From positions 913,757-977,756 of the forward strand of contig JAAOMT010000512.1 in the NCBI GenBank assembly GCA_016748015.1: a stretch of DNA of 64,000 nt, read 5' to 3'. Origin of the DNA: Geosiphon pyriformis (Eukaryota > Glomeromycota > Glomeromycetes > Archaeosporales > Geosiphonaceae). Of the stretch, positions 47,175-60,375 are shown one piece after another (positions within the stretch are counted from its first letter, which is position 1; every line of letters starts with the position of its first letter). The position numbers and the translations under genes are program-made. The notes beneath the pieces were generated by a model. That model was given only the letters and a program-made list of their open reading frames with translations, did not search any database and had not been told where the DNA came from.

Positions 47175-48532
47175 TTAATCTATTGGTAAAGGAGGACAAT
47201 TGGCCATTATTGTTTCTTGACCGCTTTTTCCATCATAATTAAAATATGGACCAAAATGAGCTTGTATACTTGATTCTTCGGTTCCTTCGGAATCAGCATT
47301 GCACAACTAAATAGGGAAAAGTAAATAATCAGGATTAGAAATCATTTGGTAAAACTATTAAATAAAATAAAAAAGATTTACCGTTGGTTCAATGTGCTCA
47401 TCCTCGTATTGCCTCATTCCATAACATCGATAAACCTCGGTTCTCGAAATTTCCTTTGAAGCTGAACAGTCACAATCTCGCTGATTTATCCAATACTCGG
47501 TAGAATGATGATACCACGTGTTTGATTTTAAAAGCTTTGGAACAAAGTCATTCATGTTGGTCACACGGTATACTGAGCCTGGTAAGAAGCGATTAACATA
47601 GAGAGCAAATAGTTTGTTTCCCATTCTTGGCTGACCGAATGTATAAACCTCAAGTTTCTTTGGTTTCGGCATAGATTTAATTCGCTTCAAGTAAAGCGCT
47701 GCAAACATTGCTAAAACTGAAAAATAAACAATTTAAAATATTTACTTCAAAATTGCTTGTCAATTCAAACTTTTCTCTGTGCTTAATTACCTCCCCCAAC
47801 ACCATGTCCAATAAAACGAAGTTGATATCGCTCGAAAGGAATGGCTTCTGCTTCTTTTTTCAATAATTTTGAAAAGCTTAACACACCATCTTGAAAATAC
47901 TTAAAATATTCTGCATCTACCATTGCTAATGGGACATGCTTGCCATAAAGTGTTTTGTTTCTTGGGTTTATTGAAGGTTTTATTGATATCTTCGGACCTC
48001 TGACTAAAACATATATTACGTCTTGTTTAGGGACTTGTAATAGCTTTACTAGATATTTTTCTTGATAGTTAGGGTGATATTCAAGGTTCCGCAAAATGTT
48101 AAAAAAGCACAAACCATAGAAAAAAGGACCCAGTCTTTCTTCTACACCATTTAAACAAGATGCAATTTTTGCTGCCTTTGCAGATTCCTCTAGTCTTAAA
48201 ACTATTGGGTCGTCATCATCTAATTGGTCTTTTACAGCGGTAGATGATCCTCCTATTCTTGAAACAAGTAGAGGCCTATATAAACTTAATGATTTATATG
48301 CTGCCGTCTCAACTTTTTTATAAACTAATATTTCGGGTAAATCTATGGCAAAAACATTTTTGGTTCTATTTGAACTTCTCAGCAAACAGGTTTTTCTTAT
48401 TCTTAAATAGCTTAAAACTTGAAAATCACAATAAAATTTTGAAAGTAGCACGATCCCAAGAAAAAATCCAAAAAATAAAATTAGAGTTTTCATCATGAGC
48501 AAATATATTTTCTTCGAATACGCTGAATACAT
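47175..48532 (-). CDS. Class-3 lipase-like protein 1, nucleophile Ser replaced by Gly (380 aa)
   Basis: Exons on the minus strand: 48532-48115, 48048-47791, 47716-47382 and 47306-47175 (1,143 nt). The 66-nt stretch 48114-48049 lacks stops and is in frame, but has GT (TATG/GTTTGT) and TAG ends at the place where the paralogues have an intron. N-terminal hydrophobic segment (LMMKTLILFFGFFLGIVLL) suggests a membrane anchor or signal peptide. The elbow reads GHGVGG instead of GHSxGG. VYTFGQPRMGN, Asp in NMNDFVPKL and His in HHSTEYWI are present. A Cys cluster (RDCDCSAS...CYG) and the terminal HFGPYFN motif match the neighbours. Without Ser, esterase activity is unlikely; a binding role is possible. 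Confidence 0.82.
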
Positions 48533-51500
48533 TTTATATATATATTGATGAAGATATTAGGGGGTTTTTTCAAACTATTATCTATGGTTTTATGTCGTTG
48601 AATATCAATAAAAGTTTATATAAGTTTCCCCGAAGATTCTATTTGTTTTTTAAATTTCAAATAAATATTCCATCTAAAGACGAATATATCTGGTTGGAAA
48701 TCAGGCAGTTAAGCCATTTTTGTTGAATAGGAAGAATGGGACTAAGAGCAAAGATAAGGAAAAATTTATTACATTCTCAAGTAATAAATGTCAACCTTTT
48801 TCATTTCAAAATTGAAAAATCTACTATAAATAGTTTTTAGAAGCTTTCTTTTCAGAGAACCTTGTAATGACACGGTCTATAGATCTTCCTGTGAGAAAGG
48901 TTCCAAGAAGTTTTTTCTACCAGCGAACAGAAGAAATGATCTTGTTCGGAATTTTTGACCAACATTTTAAAATTCCTTTAAAGCATTCTATTTCAGCAAA
49001 ACGATCATAATTCTTAAAGTTTTTTGAACATTTTTTCCATTGTGTAGATTTAATTGGAGTTATTTTTTATAGATCCTATTGATGATAACGTTCGAAAAGT
49101 TTTTATCAAATTTATTAGCATTTATTTTTTTTATATTGAAATTTTTCCTTTTTGAAAACTTGAGCAAGTGAAAAATGCCACCAGAATTAAAAAAATTTCG
49201 GATTAGATAAACAACTCCCACACAATTTGTAACTCAGGAGCTAAATCATTTTTGGGGAGTTTCAAGTGAAAAAAACTAGTTATGAATTTAAGAATGAAAA
49301 ACATCTAACAAATATTTTGATTTCGTAATTGAAGATAAATTTTGATGGAATAGTAACCATTTTTGAAGGAATTTTTTTTTATTTTGAAACATACAAAAAA
49401 AATTTTTTTTATTAAAGCTTAGTATATTATATATTATTGAAAAGCTTTGATGAAATTTTGTGTTCTATTAATTTTAAAAGGTTTATTGAAGTCTTATATT
49501 TCAAAAATTTTAATGGTATTTATATTATATATATATATATATATAGAAAAAGCTGCGGTTTTAATTTAATCTTGTTACAACTATAACATTAATAAAGGTG
49601 TTTTTAAAAAAATCAATTTTCACTTAATGTGTCGACATTTGATAATTTTTTTTCAGTAGATGAATCATTTTTCATTTCAAAAAAAAAAACATAAAGGAAT
49701 TAATATAGCATCTTTGCTTGAAATTTTTTTGATATATACAATATAGTCGATATAAAGGAAAGTATTTCTTTATATGAATCAGAAAGCATTTTCATTAAAA
49801 ATATTTATGATTCATTTACAGAATGATAAAATATTAATTTAGTTCAGTTTGCTTAAATAGCTAAATTTATTTAATTGATTAGACAGAGATCAATTAGTTA
49901 AAAATTAAAAGTTTCACATGGGCAAAAATATCTGGGAAATCATTTTCAACAAAATGAAATAATTAACTTATGAGCACTATATATATATATATATTATATA
50001 TTTTTTAATAATAAAAATAGAAATTGATTTTTTTTCTTTCTAAAAGATATAAATTTGGAGCTGACATTCCAAAAAAAGCTTTATTTTAAATTCTGACTTA
50101 AATTTAAAAGAAAAAAAAATTAAGAATGGAATCTTCAATTGTATCATTAATTTCAATATTTATTTGACTTTTTAAAAAACTATATTAGAGAAAGGCTTTG
50201 ATAATTTAATTTATTAAGGATTTCATAAAGAAGAGTATACTTAGTGTTAAGGTATCTCCCCCCTCCAAGTTAAAGAAGCTCAATTTTTTGAGCCTATAAA
50301 CTCGAGGATTCTATTGAAAAAAAATATGGAAGTGGAAAGTTTCAATTAAATTCTAAATTAAAAATTTTATTCACATTAGGATTTTCTTCAGATTTCAAAT
50401 TAAAAATAATAAGAAATTTAAGAAGGACTTTGATTTTAGAGAATATCAATTAGAGAATTTAACGATGATTAAAAATCACATATTTTTAATCAATGGTTTT
50501 TAATTCTCTTTATAAAAGTTAGCTAGGTATCCATAAAATTTTTTTTCTCACATTTTAATTTAACTAAATATATTTGTATATGTATATTTTTAAAGCTGAA
50601 ATACGGCGTCGTCTGAGTATCAACCCATAGAATTGATCCATAACATAAATAAAATTCAAATATTCAAGTATTCGTATTATACCATACAAAGAATTACAAT
50701 TACCTGATCCGACTATCCAATATGGTGAACCCAAAGAAAACGAACAAAAATTGGATCATTTCAAATTTTACAATATGCTGTGATATTTTCAAAATTTTTT
50801 TTTGTTATTTCTTAGAAAATGAAACCGATCTCTCAAAAAAACACCATCTCATTACTTTTTAACACTATTTTTAACAGCGCATGAATCCAATTTAATTCAA
50901 TCAAGAATGAAAATCATAGTACCTTAATAAACTCCACCATCAAGTTTATTTTAAAAAATCGTTTTTAATTTAATTTAAAATTTCATCAATTATTGATTCT
51001 TTAATATAGTAAGTAAAAAAAAAAAATAGATTTTTTTGTTCTATTTTAAAAAGTGTTCAAATAGTATGATGATCATCTTTATTTTCATCAGATGCAAATT
51101 ACATTTATAAAGAATAATTTTATCTCAAGCAAGTATTTTTTTGCGAAATTAAAAATATTCTAAAAGTACAAAATTTATACCGCACTATTTTTTTTAATAG
51201 AATTTATTGGAAAGAAATTATTTGTCTTCAAAGGTATCAGAATTATCGATTTCGTCTTCCATTTTTGGTAATTAGTAGATTATTCCAATTATTTTGAAAA
51301 TTTTCTCTATAATCAAAGACGATTATCACATTCATTTGACCAAAACCGCTCTCTAATAGTCAATATTTAAGATGAAGCTATTTTTCTTATAGTTTTTGAG
51401 GTTACACAGTTTCCTAACGGCGCATAGAACAAAATTACTTTATATAAATTGGTGAAAAATCTTTTTAAAATTAAAGTAATCGATTGGTTAGATTTTAAAT

Positions 51501-52613
51501 TTAGATTTTAAATTGAAAATTATTTGCTTTGATGTTTCATAGAGTTTAACTACATTAATAATTAAAATTTAGGAAAATAATTTTAGCATTTTCTGTTCAT
51601 TTCATATATAACTTTAAGGTTTATTAGAAAAAGTACTAAAATCACCAACATGTTATACTAATCATTATACTTTTAAAATGTAAATTTTATTCTCAAAATC
51701 CAAATTGTCAATCAAAAAAATGATTTTCATTTTGGAGTATATATTAAAAATTCAAGTATGTGTATTTGAATTGGAAGTCAAAAATATATATACAATTAAA
51801 AATAAAAGATTCTCATATAGTTTTCAGTTTGAAATTTTGTTTTTTCTTTATACTCTAGGAATTTTTATGAAAAAAACAAAAAAAACCAATGGAACGAGTT
51901 AAAAAATTAAATAATTTCTTCTCACTTTACCATTCTGAATAAGGTTACTAATTAAAATTATTCGTTAATTTTCCCAAGATTATTAAAAGTCATTAGTAAT
52001 CTCATAAATTTAATCAATTTCGAGCTCAAATCCTTCTTATTTGATAACAAAAAATAATATATAAATTATTTGAAATATATTTGCAAAAAATTATTTGGAA
52101 TCTAATTGTTTAGAATTGATTATTTTTTTGAATTTAAAATTAGCTATTATCAATTCAAATCTACTTGAATTTTTATATTTATCATTAAAAACTTTTTTTG
52201 TCTAAATAGAGAATTCTTTCTCAACGTTTTTGACCAAGGTAGACACTATGAAGAGACAAAAAAAGAGCTTTCAAAAATAAAAATTGAACAAATACCTCAC
52301 ATAAAGTTGATATAATGCACATTAAAAAAAAAAAGTAATTATCCTCAGAGTGCTAAACAATAACGGACACTTTCGGATACAATTTTTCAAAATAGAAAAG
52401 ATTTCTACTAAAATTATTGAAGATTATGCAAATATAATTTAGCAAATTCTATTGTTTTTTCATTTTCGTTGTTTGTAATTTTGTCCTGGGATTGCGGGGT
52501 GTTTCACTATGATCCAAAAAGACCTTACAATAAATATTCATCAAGTTTATGAGTGCAAAAACACAAGCAAGTTTTTCAAAAAATTCATTCTGAAACTTGC
52601 AAATTTTGAATGA
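48533..52613. other. AT-rich intergenic region between lipase-like genes 1 and 2
   Basis: No gene recognised. Holds TA dinucleotide runs at about 49520-49546 and 49979-49999, and many T or A tracts. A short frame at 51705-51902 is unsupported. Confidence 0.55.
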
Positions 52614-54057
52614 ATGGGGAAAATGATAAGAACGTTTTTTTTCAATAGATCAAAAGATCTTTCATATAAAAAATCATGTAAAAGCTTCGTGTTGCTTTTG
52701 ACGATATTCGGATTCTTTATTTTGAAAAAAAATTTCGATCACAGAAAATTCTCAATAAATCCAAACGATATTATTTTGGGAAAAAATTTTTCAAGCCAAT
52801 CTATAATTCAATTAAGATCCCGAGAAATCTTATCAACTCTTTACCCGAAAAAACCTAATCTCTTAGCCACGGACTTTTCACATAATACGGGTCAAATGAG
52901 GGCCAGAATGGAACGTATAACAGACAGTTCAATATTAGAATTATTGACCACGTACGCCATTTATGCTGCAAGGGCAATGTGTCTCGATGAAACTGATGGC
53001 CAATTATCAGCGGGCATTTATGGTGAATATTATCTTTGATCCTTCAATATTTTTTATCTCATCATTCAGTGTTTAGTTTAAATTTTCATCTTTATTGAAT
53101 TTCATACATAAAGGGAAGACTGAAGTACGTGGACTTGAATTAATTCTATATTTGCGAGGGGATAGACTATCCACTGAACTCGAATGGAGATCAAGACCAA
53201 AGAGCTTTGTCCCATATCCAGGAATAAGAGGCGGGATGGTGGATGCAGTTTGGTATAGAATTTTCCGGCAAGCGGATAATTCAATCCTTAATATAGTCCA
53301 GAATGCTATGATCAAACAACCAATAAGGGATATCACTGTCATCGGACATGGAGTCGGTGGAGGTATTTGAAATTGGATTAAATAAAAAAAATATTTGAAA
53401 TTCAAGTAATAATAAAATTTATAAAACCTTCCTTTATGATACTAGTATATGCAATTTTGGCGATGTTGCAGATATATTCAGTAGATGGGGACAGACTAAA
53501 ACAAAGTTATATCCCAATTAATTTGAAAGCTGTTACTTTTGGTCAACCCAGACTTGGAAATCGTAAAATGATGAGTTTACTTAATGAGCTTCAATATACC
53601 GAAGCTTTGCAAATATGGCGAGTTACAAATATGGATGATTTAGTTCCGAGGTTGCCTCAAAGGGGTATAACTGGTAAGAAAATTCGTGCCTATCTTTTAG
53701 CTCCCTAATTGTTTATTAAGTTGCAATTTTTATTCCTTTAAATTAAAGGTGAGGACTATGCACACCCTCTCTCAGAATATTGGTTGGAGGGACAATGTGA
53801 TTGCGAAGGGATTTCGTTCGTTTATTGGTGTCATGGGCCAAGAAATGTGGAGGAAGACGAATTCTTTTTCGAAGAAAGCGAGGTTATTATCAATATTTTA
53901 AATTTGTTGAGATTTGTGAGTGATATTACTTAAAAGTAAAGGAATAATGAATTCTATCTTTTTTCAGCGTTGTGTTAATCAATATGTTGAACCGCGCATC
54001 CAACCTCATAATGGACCATACTTTAATGTGTTGATGGAATGTCCTACCAATCTTTGA
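52614..54057 (+). CDS. Class-3 lipase-like protein 2, nucleophile Ser replaced by Gly (369 aa)
   Basis: Exons: 52614-53022, 53114-53362, 53446-53673, 53749-53882 and 53968-54057 (1,110 nt). Start is the first ATG; a second ATG is three codons on. A hydrophobic segment (SFVLLLTIFGFFIL, residues ~25-38) follows basic residues, as in a signal anchor. Domain order: lid region WRSRPKSFVPYP, elbow GHGVGG with Gly codon GGA at 53350-53352, AVTFGQPRLGN strand, Asp in NMDDLVPRL, His in YAHPLSEYWL, then Cys motif QCDCEG...WCHG and terminal HNGPYF. It has an extra intron after RGIT that gene 3 lacks. Probably catalytically dead. The next gene follows 591 nt downstream in the same direction. Confidence 0.83.
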
Positions 54058-54648
54058 ATTATAAAAGTCAATAATTCTTGAAATTATTGAGCGTTCTTGC
54101 AATTATTAAAGTTTTTTCTAATAAGCCTGCAAAATTTTTTTATACCAAGAAAATTTTATATTGCTTTATATTTTGTTATAAAAATCATACTTTTTATTTA
54201 TTTAAAAAAAATAAAAAAGACAAATTTGGTGAGGATGATTTTTTTTTAAGCAATAATGTTTCTTTTATAATAAAGCAAATTTGCTTCACTATCAAAAATT
54301 CTACAAGCTAGAACAATTAAATATCTAAGCACCTTTTTAGGTTAGAAAAATTTTTGTTATTATAATTCAAAGTTGGAATTCGAATAAATTTTATTTGTCA
54401 TTTAATTAATATCACATGAGATATATATATATAAATATAAATAAACAGAAAATTTTAAAATAATAACGATTAGAATTTACATTCTTTATTTAGAATTAAA
54501 AAGCTTAAAGATTAGACATCTTTTTGTTTATGGAAATTGGGTTTCATGTTGAAATGTCAATTGAGATATACACATCATTTTAAAATCCTTGTCATTTTAA
54601 ATTTTATTGGCTTAGGCTATTTTCAACCTTATTTAAATTTCACGTATT
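54058..54648. other. Intergenic spacer between lipase-like genes 2 and 3
   Basis: AT-rich with T-runs and a short TA run near 54421-54432. No gene seen. Confidence 0.5.
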
Positions 54649-55958
54649 ATGAAAATTTTTTTATTAATATTCATCGTACTCAATTTTTATCTCTACTTAT
54701 GTGACAATAAAAACAACTTTGTTGAAGCAAATAGAAAATTTAAAGAAAAATTTTTTTTAAATAATGTCTTTTTACCCGAGAAATCTCAAGAAATGCAAAA
54801 ATTTAATTCCATTATTTCGACGAAAAATGAATTTCAATTTATAAATTTTTCTCAACCTTTAGACTCCTTAGTAAAGAGAAGTAATTGGAATCGTAAAAAA
54901 GCTGGTGATGCCCAAAAATTCCTGATTGAAAGCCCCTTCTTTTATTCAAGAATAAAAAAATATGCGCAAATTGCTTCCCTTGCCTATCATCTTAATCGTA
55001 CTCATGGTTGGATCTCTCCTGGAATATGGGGTAAGTTTTTTAGATGTGAAGAAAAATATTCCCACCCTCAATTGTAAAAACTTAAAGCACAATTAAAGTT
55101 ATTAATTGAAGATATATTTTTTTTTTTACTTGCAGGAAAAACCATGTACCACAATACTACTTTACTTTTCTATGTTAAAGGATTTCCTTGGTCTCCTGAT
55201 GAGTGGAGAAGAAAACCCAATATTTTTATAAAATATGATGGAATCGATGGTGCTAAAGTTGATTGTACATGGGAGATGGCTTATCGAGGAGCTCGCAAAA
55301 AAATTCAAAATCTGCTTCAAATTTTTGTTGAAAATAATATTGTAACTAGAATAATTGCTCTTGGGCATGGAGTTGGTGGTGGTAATCAACCTTTTTAAAT
55401 ATTTTTAAATATTTAAAATCAAAAGGATATTAATTTTTAATTAAATTTTCAGTTTATGCAATATTTGCAATGCTTGAATTTTTGAAAATTCGACAAGACA
55501 TACCTTTATATGTTTACACTTTTGGGCAACCTCGATTCGGCAATATTAACTTTGCAAGATATTTGAATGAGCTAAAAAGACTTCGAAAACTTCATATATA
55601 TCGCGTGACTCATACAGATGATAAAGTACCATCGCTCCCTGCTACTGGTTTGCATGGCGAAGAATATTTTCATAGTGTGACCGAGGTTTGGATTTCAACG
55701 GAAGATTGTGATTGCGATTCAGCTTCAATTTATTTTTGCTATGGTGATGTAGTTGGGAAGGCAGGTGAAGCATTTATTACAGAAAGCAAGGTAAATTACT
55801 ATTGAATTTCTTTTTATGTTGCTGCTGTTATTGCTGTTTTTAGTTAGCTAATAATAAAAAGGTGCTCGTACTAGCTTTGTAATTTACAGTTTGCCAATCC
55901 AACCTTTTTGAATCATAATGGTCCTTATTTAGGGGTGATAATGGACAAGCGTTTATAA
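54649..55958 (+). CDS. Class-3 lipase-like protein 3, nucleophile Ser replaced by Gly (344 aa)
   Basis: Exons: 54649-55030, 55136-55381, 55453-55790 and 55890-55958 (1,035 nt). Signal peptide-like start MKIFLLIFIVLNFYLYLC. Conserved blocks: RRKPNIFIKYDG lid region, elbow GHGVGG (Gly codon GGA 55369-55371), YTFGQPRFGN, Asp in HTDDKVPSL, His in YFHSVTEVWI, Cys motif EDCDCDS...CYG and HNGPYLG end. The intron after the elbow is at the same position and phase as in the four relatives. As in genes 1 and 2, the lost Ser predicts no hydrolysis while the other triad members remain. Confidence 0.83.
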
Positions 55959-57164
55959 ACATTGGCGTTAGCAATATTTCTAACTATACAAAAATTAATC
56001 ACCACAAAAGTTCTTTTATTTATTTTGACAATTTATAAACTTAAGACTTAGCAAAGAGAACTGAATGAAATATCAACATTTAAAGAGAATTTTATGTTGA
56101 ATTAATCGAATTTTACCAATAATATTACACAAATATTTTCCAAAGTTTTTATTCTTTCTTACACGATTTAAGAGAAGTAATTTCTTTACTAAAATATAAT
56201 GTGTAAAAAAATAAGGTTCAAATTTTTTATCAAAAAAACTTTTATAGCAGATCAAAATGAAATTGATAATTCTTGTAACCAGTAATGTCCATTTTGGAGT
56301 ACAACCATTTTCATTTTGGCCTAACCTAAAACAATTTTAGAAACTCTAATAAAAATATTTTAAGTTAAAATATTGTGGTTTAGATTTTATCTAAATAAAA
56401 ATCAGTGATTCAAATTGTTGGGGGCTGTGTTTGTCATCAGGTTATCAAGTTTTTTATTTTCCGAAATGTATAGATTTCTTTGATGTAAAATGATATTTCT
56501 CACACGTCTACGCTTCATGTATATCTTTCCAAACTTTTCAGTTAGGTATTTGTTATCATCAACAAATTTGAACAAAAATATATTATCTTTTTAAAAGAGT
56601 TTGTTAATCACATGTTTTGACTTTACAAAATAAAAACTTGACTTATCCTTATATATTTTTGTTGTTAGAAAGTAATTCATATTTGTTAGTCTTACTTATG
56701 CTACATCTGGAAAGTTCAATAAATCTGTATCAAAAAATTTAAGAAGATGGCCTTTCTCGCTAAATTACTTACCCACGAACCTTATGAATTACTCATTAAC
56801 TCATAAAAAATGATGAAACATAAATAAATTTGTTCATGACCTGGATATCTTGATCTTCTTAAATTATATTTTGTCGTTAAACAGTCATTTTTACTAATTA
56901 AACTTTGAAAAGGGTCTTCTCTTATACCCTATAAAAATTAACCAGTGCAATTCTTATCTCAATTTTCTTAACTATGAATTGGAAAATTTACTATATCACT
57001 TTTTCAGGCTCTAAATTCTTCATTAAATAAATTAATTAGCAAAAATCGATTGAAGCCAAGAAAAGTATTATACACAGAAACTCGTGTAAATTAACTTGTT
57101 AACAGTAGAAACATTATTACTTGTAAATCAAAAAAGCTAAAAGTAAATTAGGCTTACCAAAATG
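55959..57164. other. Spacer between convergent lipase-like genes 3 and 4
   Basis: AT-rich, with no frame or motif supported. Genes 3 (plus) and 4 (minus) end toward each other here. Confidence 0.5.
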
Positions 57165-58518
57165 TTAACCAGAAATAAAATCAGGTTCAATCATAACACC
57201 AAAGTATGGTCCATTATGAAGATTAAACCTTGGATTATCAAACTGATTGACACAAGACTAAAATTTAAGAGTGAAAAGAAATTATTATTATAAAAGATGG
57301 AAAAAATCTTTTGTCAAAAATCTTAAATTTTGATTTACATACATCACTTTCGGCCCAAAAAAATTGTCCGTATTCTAATATTCTGGGACCATAACAGAAA
57401 AATACTTCAATTTCTTCATCACATGTACAATCTGAAGATATCCAAGATTCTCCTAATGGATGAGCTAAATCTTGCCCATCTAAACTTTTCTTTGGTAGCC
57501 TGGGCACATAATCATCGTATAATGTTATACGAAAAATATAAAGTAATGCAGCGGAATTAAGACGATTAAGATATGAAGCAAAAGCTCGGTTGCCTATCCG
57601 TGGTAGTCCAAATGTCATCGCCTGCAAAGGAGACTTATAATTTGGTGCAATTGTCAAATAGTGAAGAAGAGCAAATATAGCATACACTAAAGCATTCCAA
57701 ATTTTAAAAAAATTTGACCATTTAGTTGAAATGAAATTCAAAATGGTAATAAGTTCTTTGCTTCAAAATTTTTACCTCCCCCTACGCTATGTCCAATGGC
57801 AGTAATTTTCTCTATAGCATGTTTATTCAAAACATTTCTAATCATATTCAAAATTATGATCTCACTTTCTTGGTACTTTGTATACCAATCTGAATCAACT
57901 TGTGCTCCTTTAGGACTTATAGGACGAAGTCCAAGTGTAAAATCAATTAATTTTGGCTGCCTTGACAACCATTCTTCTTGGGTAAGAGTCTCTCCACTTA
58001 TATATAATAATAACTCATTTTTAACCACCTCGATTTTAGCTACGCACAAAATTCAATTCATAAGTCTTTGAATCCAATATTCACTTTGATATATATTTAA
58101 AATTTACCATGAATGCCTGGAGAAATGTATCCATCTAAATTTCTAATTTGATAACTTTTCTTTGCATCTTCTGCATAAGATCGGAAAGCAATTAAAGCAT
58201 CGGAATTAATGAGTTGCTTTAGTCCATGGGTAGACTCCGATCTTTTTTGAAATTCTATTTGAAAGTCTCTTGTCAGTGAGGAACCTTTCGTAGATTTAAA
58301 ACAATATTTAGTAATAATATCAAAGATTTTTATTGATAAAAATTACCTTTTAATTGAAAGGATGAACTATTTTTCAATAGTTGGATGGATTCTACCCAAA
58401 AATATTTTAACGCGACAAAAAAATACACTAATCTTAGGAATATTGAAACAAAATATTTCATTTCAAATGAGAGAGTTGAACAGAAAAAGTAAAATTTACA
58501 GTTAATATTTTTTCTCAA
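57165..58518 (-). CDS. Class-3 lipase, catalytic triad intact (gene 4, 349 aa)
   Basis: Exons on the minus strand: 58518-58347, 58284-58108, 58039-57776, 57686-57343 and 57257-57165 (1,050 nt). The N-terminal part contains a hydrophobic stretch (MKYFVSIFLRLVYFFVALKYF) usable as signal peptide; an in-frame ATG starts that stretch. The elbow is GHSVGG with Ser (AGC), the only one in the cluster. Then AMTFGLPRIGN, Asp in LYDDYVPRL, His in LAHPLGESWI, Cys motif DCTCDE...CYG and HNGPYFG. Lid region is WLSRQPKLIDF. Class-3 lipases cleave triacylglycerols or other esters, probably outside the cell here. It faces genes 3 and 5 in opposite directions. Confidence 0.85.
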
Positions 58519-58822
58519 ATACGATTTATTATCAAAGAATTTCTAATACAAACGGGCAAAATATTTTCCGATTTGTATTAATTTCTTACTTTTTCAGCAA
58601 AATTAAAATTAAATTGTCCTATATTCTACTAAAAAAAACGTAGCATGCTCAATAAAGGCAAGAATTCATGAAAAACTCTTCATGAAATATTTAGAGATTT
58701 TCAAAAAACTTTAAGTCGTATTCAACTGAAATTTTTTTGGGATTTTATGGAATGATATCTGACTACAAAATTCTTTAAAAAAATTGTGGTAGATTGTGTT
58801 CTAAATTTATCGAGAGGAAAAA
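58519..58822. other. Upstream flank of lipase gene 4
   Basis: AT-rich; no feature recognised. A divergent promoter region toward gene 5 may lie here and in the repeat that follows. Confidence 0.35.
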
Positions 58823-59916
58823 TTTTTGTCGAACCTTTGATGAATATTTTGGAAAACCCTGCGACGTAGCACTTTTAAATGTCCTCATGAAATTATGGTG
58901 TTTAAGTAAAAAAAAAAAATACTTTACACAAAAAACCTTTCAATAAGATAATGAAAACTTGTTCATCACACTATCAAAGATAATTTGCTAAAAATATTTG
59001 GTTTTGTTTCCAAAAAAAAAAGAATAAAGACCCAGAAAGCTTATAACCTTGAACTTTTGTTCTAGGTACCAGGTCAAATAAAATTGTAATAACTCCTAGC
59101 ATACAGGACAATTTATCAATTTACATAATTCAAGTTTTTGGGCCTTATTTATCTCCAGGTACTACATGAGACGAATAAGTCGCAAATTGGTTCAAAACAT
59201 CAGGATAAGTGACTTGGGTATTTATCCTTCAAATTACGATTCATCGTAAATGTTAGGGAATTCTTTATTTTTCACTTCGTTTGTACCATTTCTAAGGTTT
59301 AAAAAATTATAAATCAAGCGAAAAACTACATTAACACTTGGAAATTTTTAAGCATTACAGAGAGTTATTTGAAACTTCGGCACCAAAGATATTATCCCTT
59401 AGGATCAAGTACGATTGCACATACAAAACATAAAATGATGTGAGCCAAATACATTAATATATCGGTATTCTCTGACAAAGACCCAGTTGCTTTATGGTCG
59501 GAATCTTGATGTTGATCGCCTAAAAATAGGATAAAGATTTTGAGGATCGGTGTAATCTTTTGCACTTGTTAACCGAGTATTTTCGCGAAAATGTCCCACG
59601 AGTTATTCCAGGTATTTGTATTTCAACGAACATTTCCCTATTCTGAAAAAATTCGTTAGAAGGGGATTTTGGTTTTACTAAAAGGGCTTACCCAATCGGA
59701 TAAGATTTTATGAAAATTAAAGGAAACCTGCTCTTTAGCAGGAATAAAAGCAAAGTATCAATTTTATTTTCTTCCGTTGTAAGATCTTATAGATAAGTGA
59801 TATCTTAAAAAAGTTATTTCTCAGAGAACGAGGAAAACGATTCAGGGAAGCTGAAAACTAAAAACCGATCAGATGTATAAACTTCGCGCAGTTAACTGGG
59901 TGCCTCGAGAAATAAA
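58823..59916 (+). repeat. First copy of a 1,094-bp direct repeat flanking the gap
   Basis: Matches 60376-61469 at a constant offset of 1,553 bp, identical at every position I compared, including poly-A lengths. Its end holds the first codons of lipase-like gene 5 (MYKLRAVNWVPREI, from 59873) before the Ns. An unmerged contig overlap is the likeliest explanation. Confidence 0.88.
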
Positions 59917-60375
59917 NNNNNNNNNNNNNNNNNNNNNNNNNNNNNNNNNNNNNNNNNNNNNNNNNNNNNNNNNNNNNNNNNNNNNNNNNNNNNNNNNNNN
60001 NNNNNNNNNNNNNNNNNNNNNNNNNNNNNNNNNNNNNNNNNNNNNNNNNNNNNNNNNNNNNNNNNNNNNNNNNNNNNNNNNNNNNNNNNNNNNNNNNNNN
60101 NNNNNNNNNNNNNNNNNNNNNNNNNNNNNNNNNNNNNNNNNNNNNNNNNNNNNNNNNNNNNNNNNNNNNNNNNNNNNNNNNNNNNNNNNNNNNNNNNNNN
60201 NNNNNNNNNNNNNNNNNNNNNNNNNNNNNNNNNNNNNNNNNNNNNNNNNNNNNNNNNNNNNNNNNNNNNNNNNNNNNNNNNNNNNNNNNNNNNNNNNNNN
60301 NNNNNNNNNNNNNNNNNNNNNNNNNNNNNNNNNNNNNNNNNNNNNNNNNNNNNNNNNNNNNNNNNNNNNNNNNNN
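59917..60375. other. Assembly gap (459 Ns)
   Basis: A run of N with no sequence information, joining two copies of the same flanking DNA. Frames that read across it are artefacts. Confidence 0.99.
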
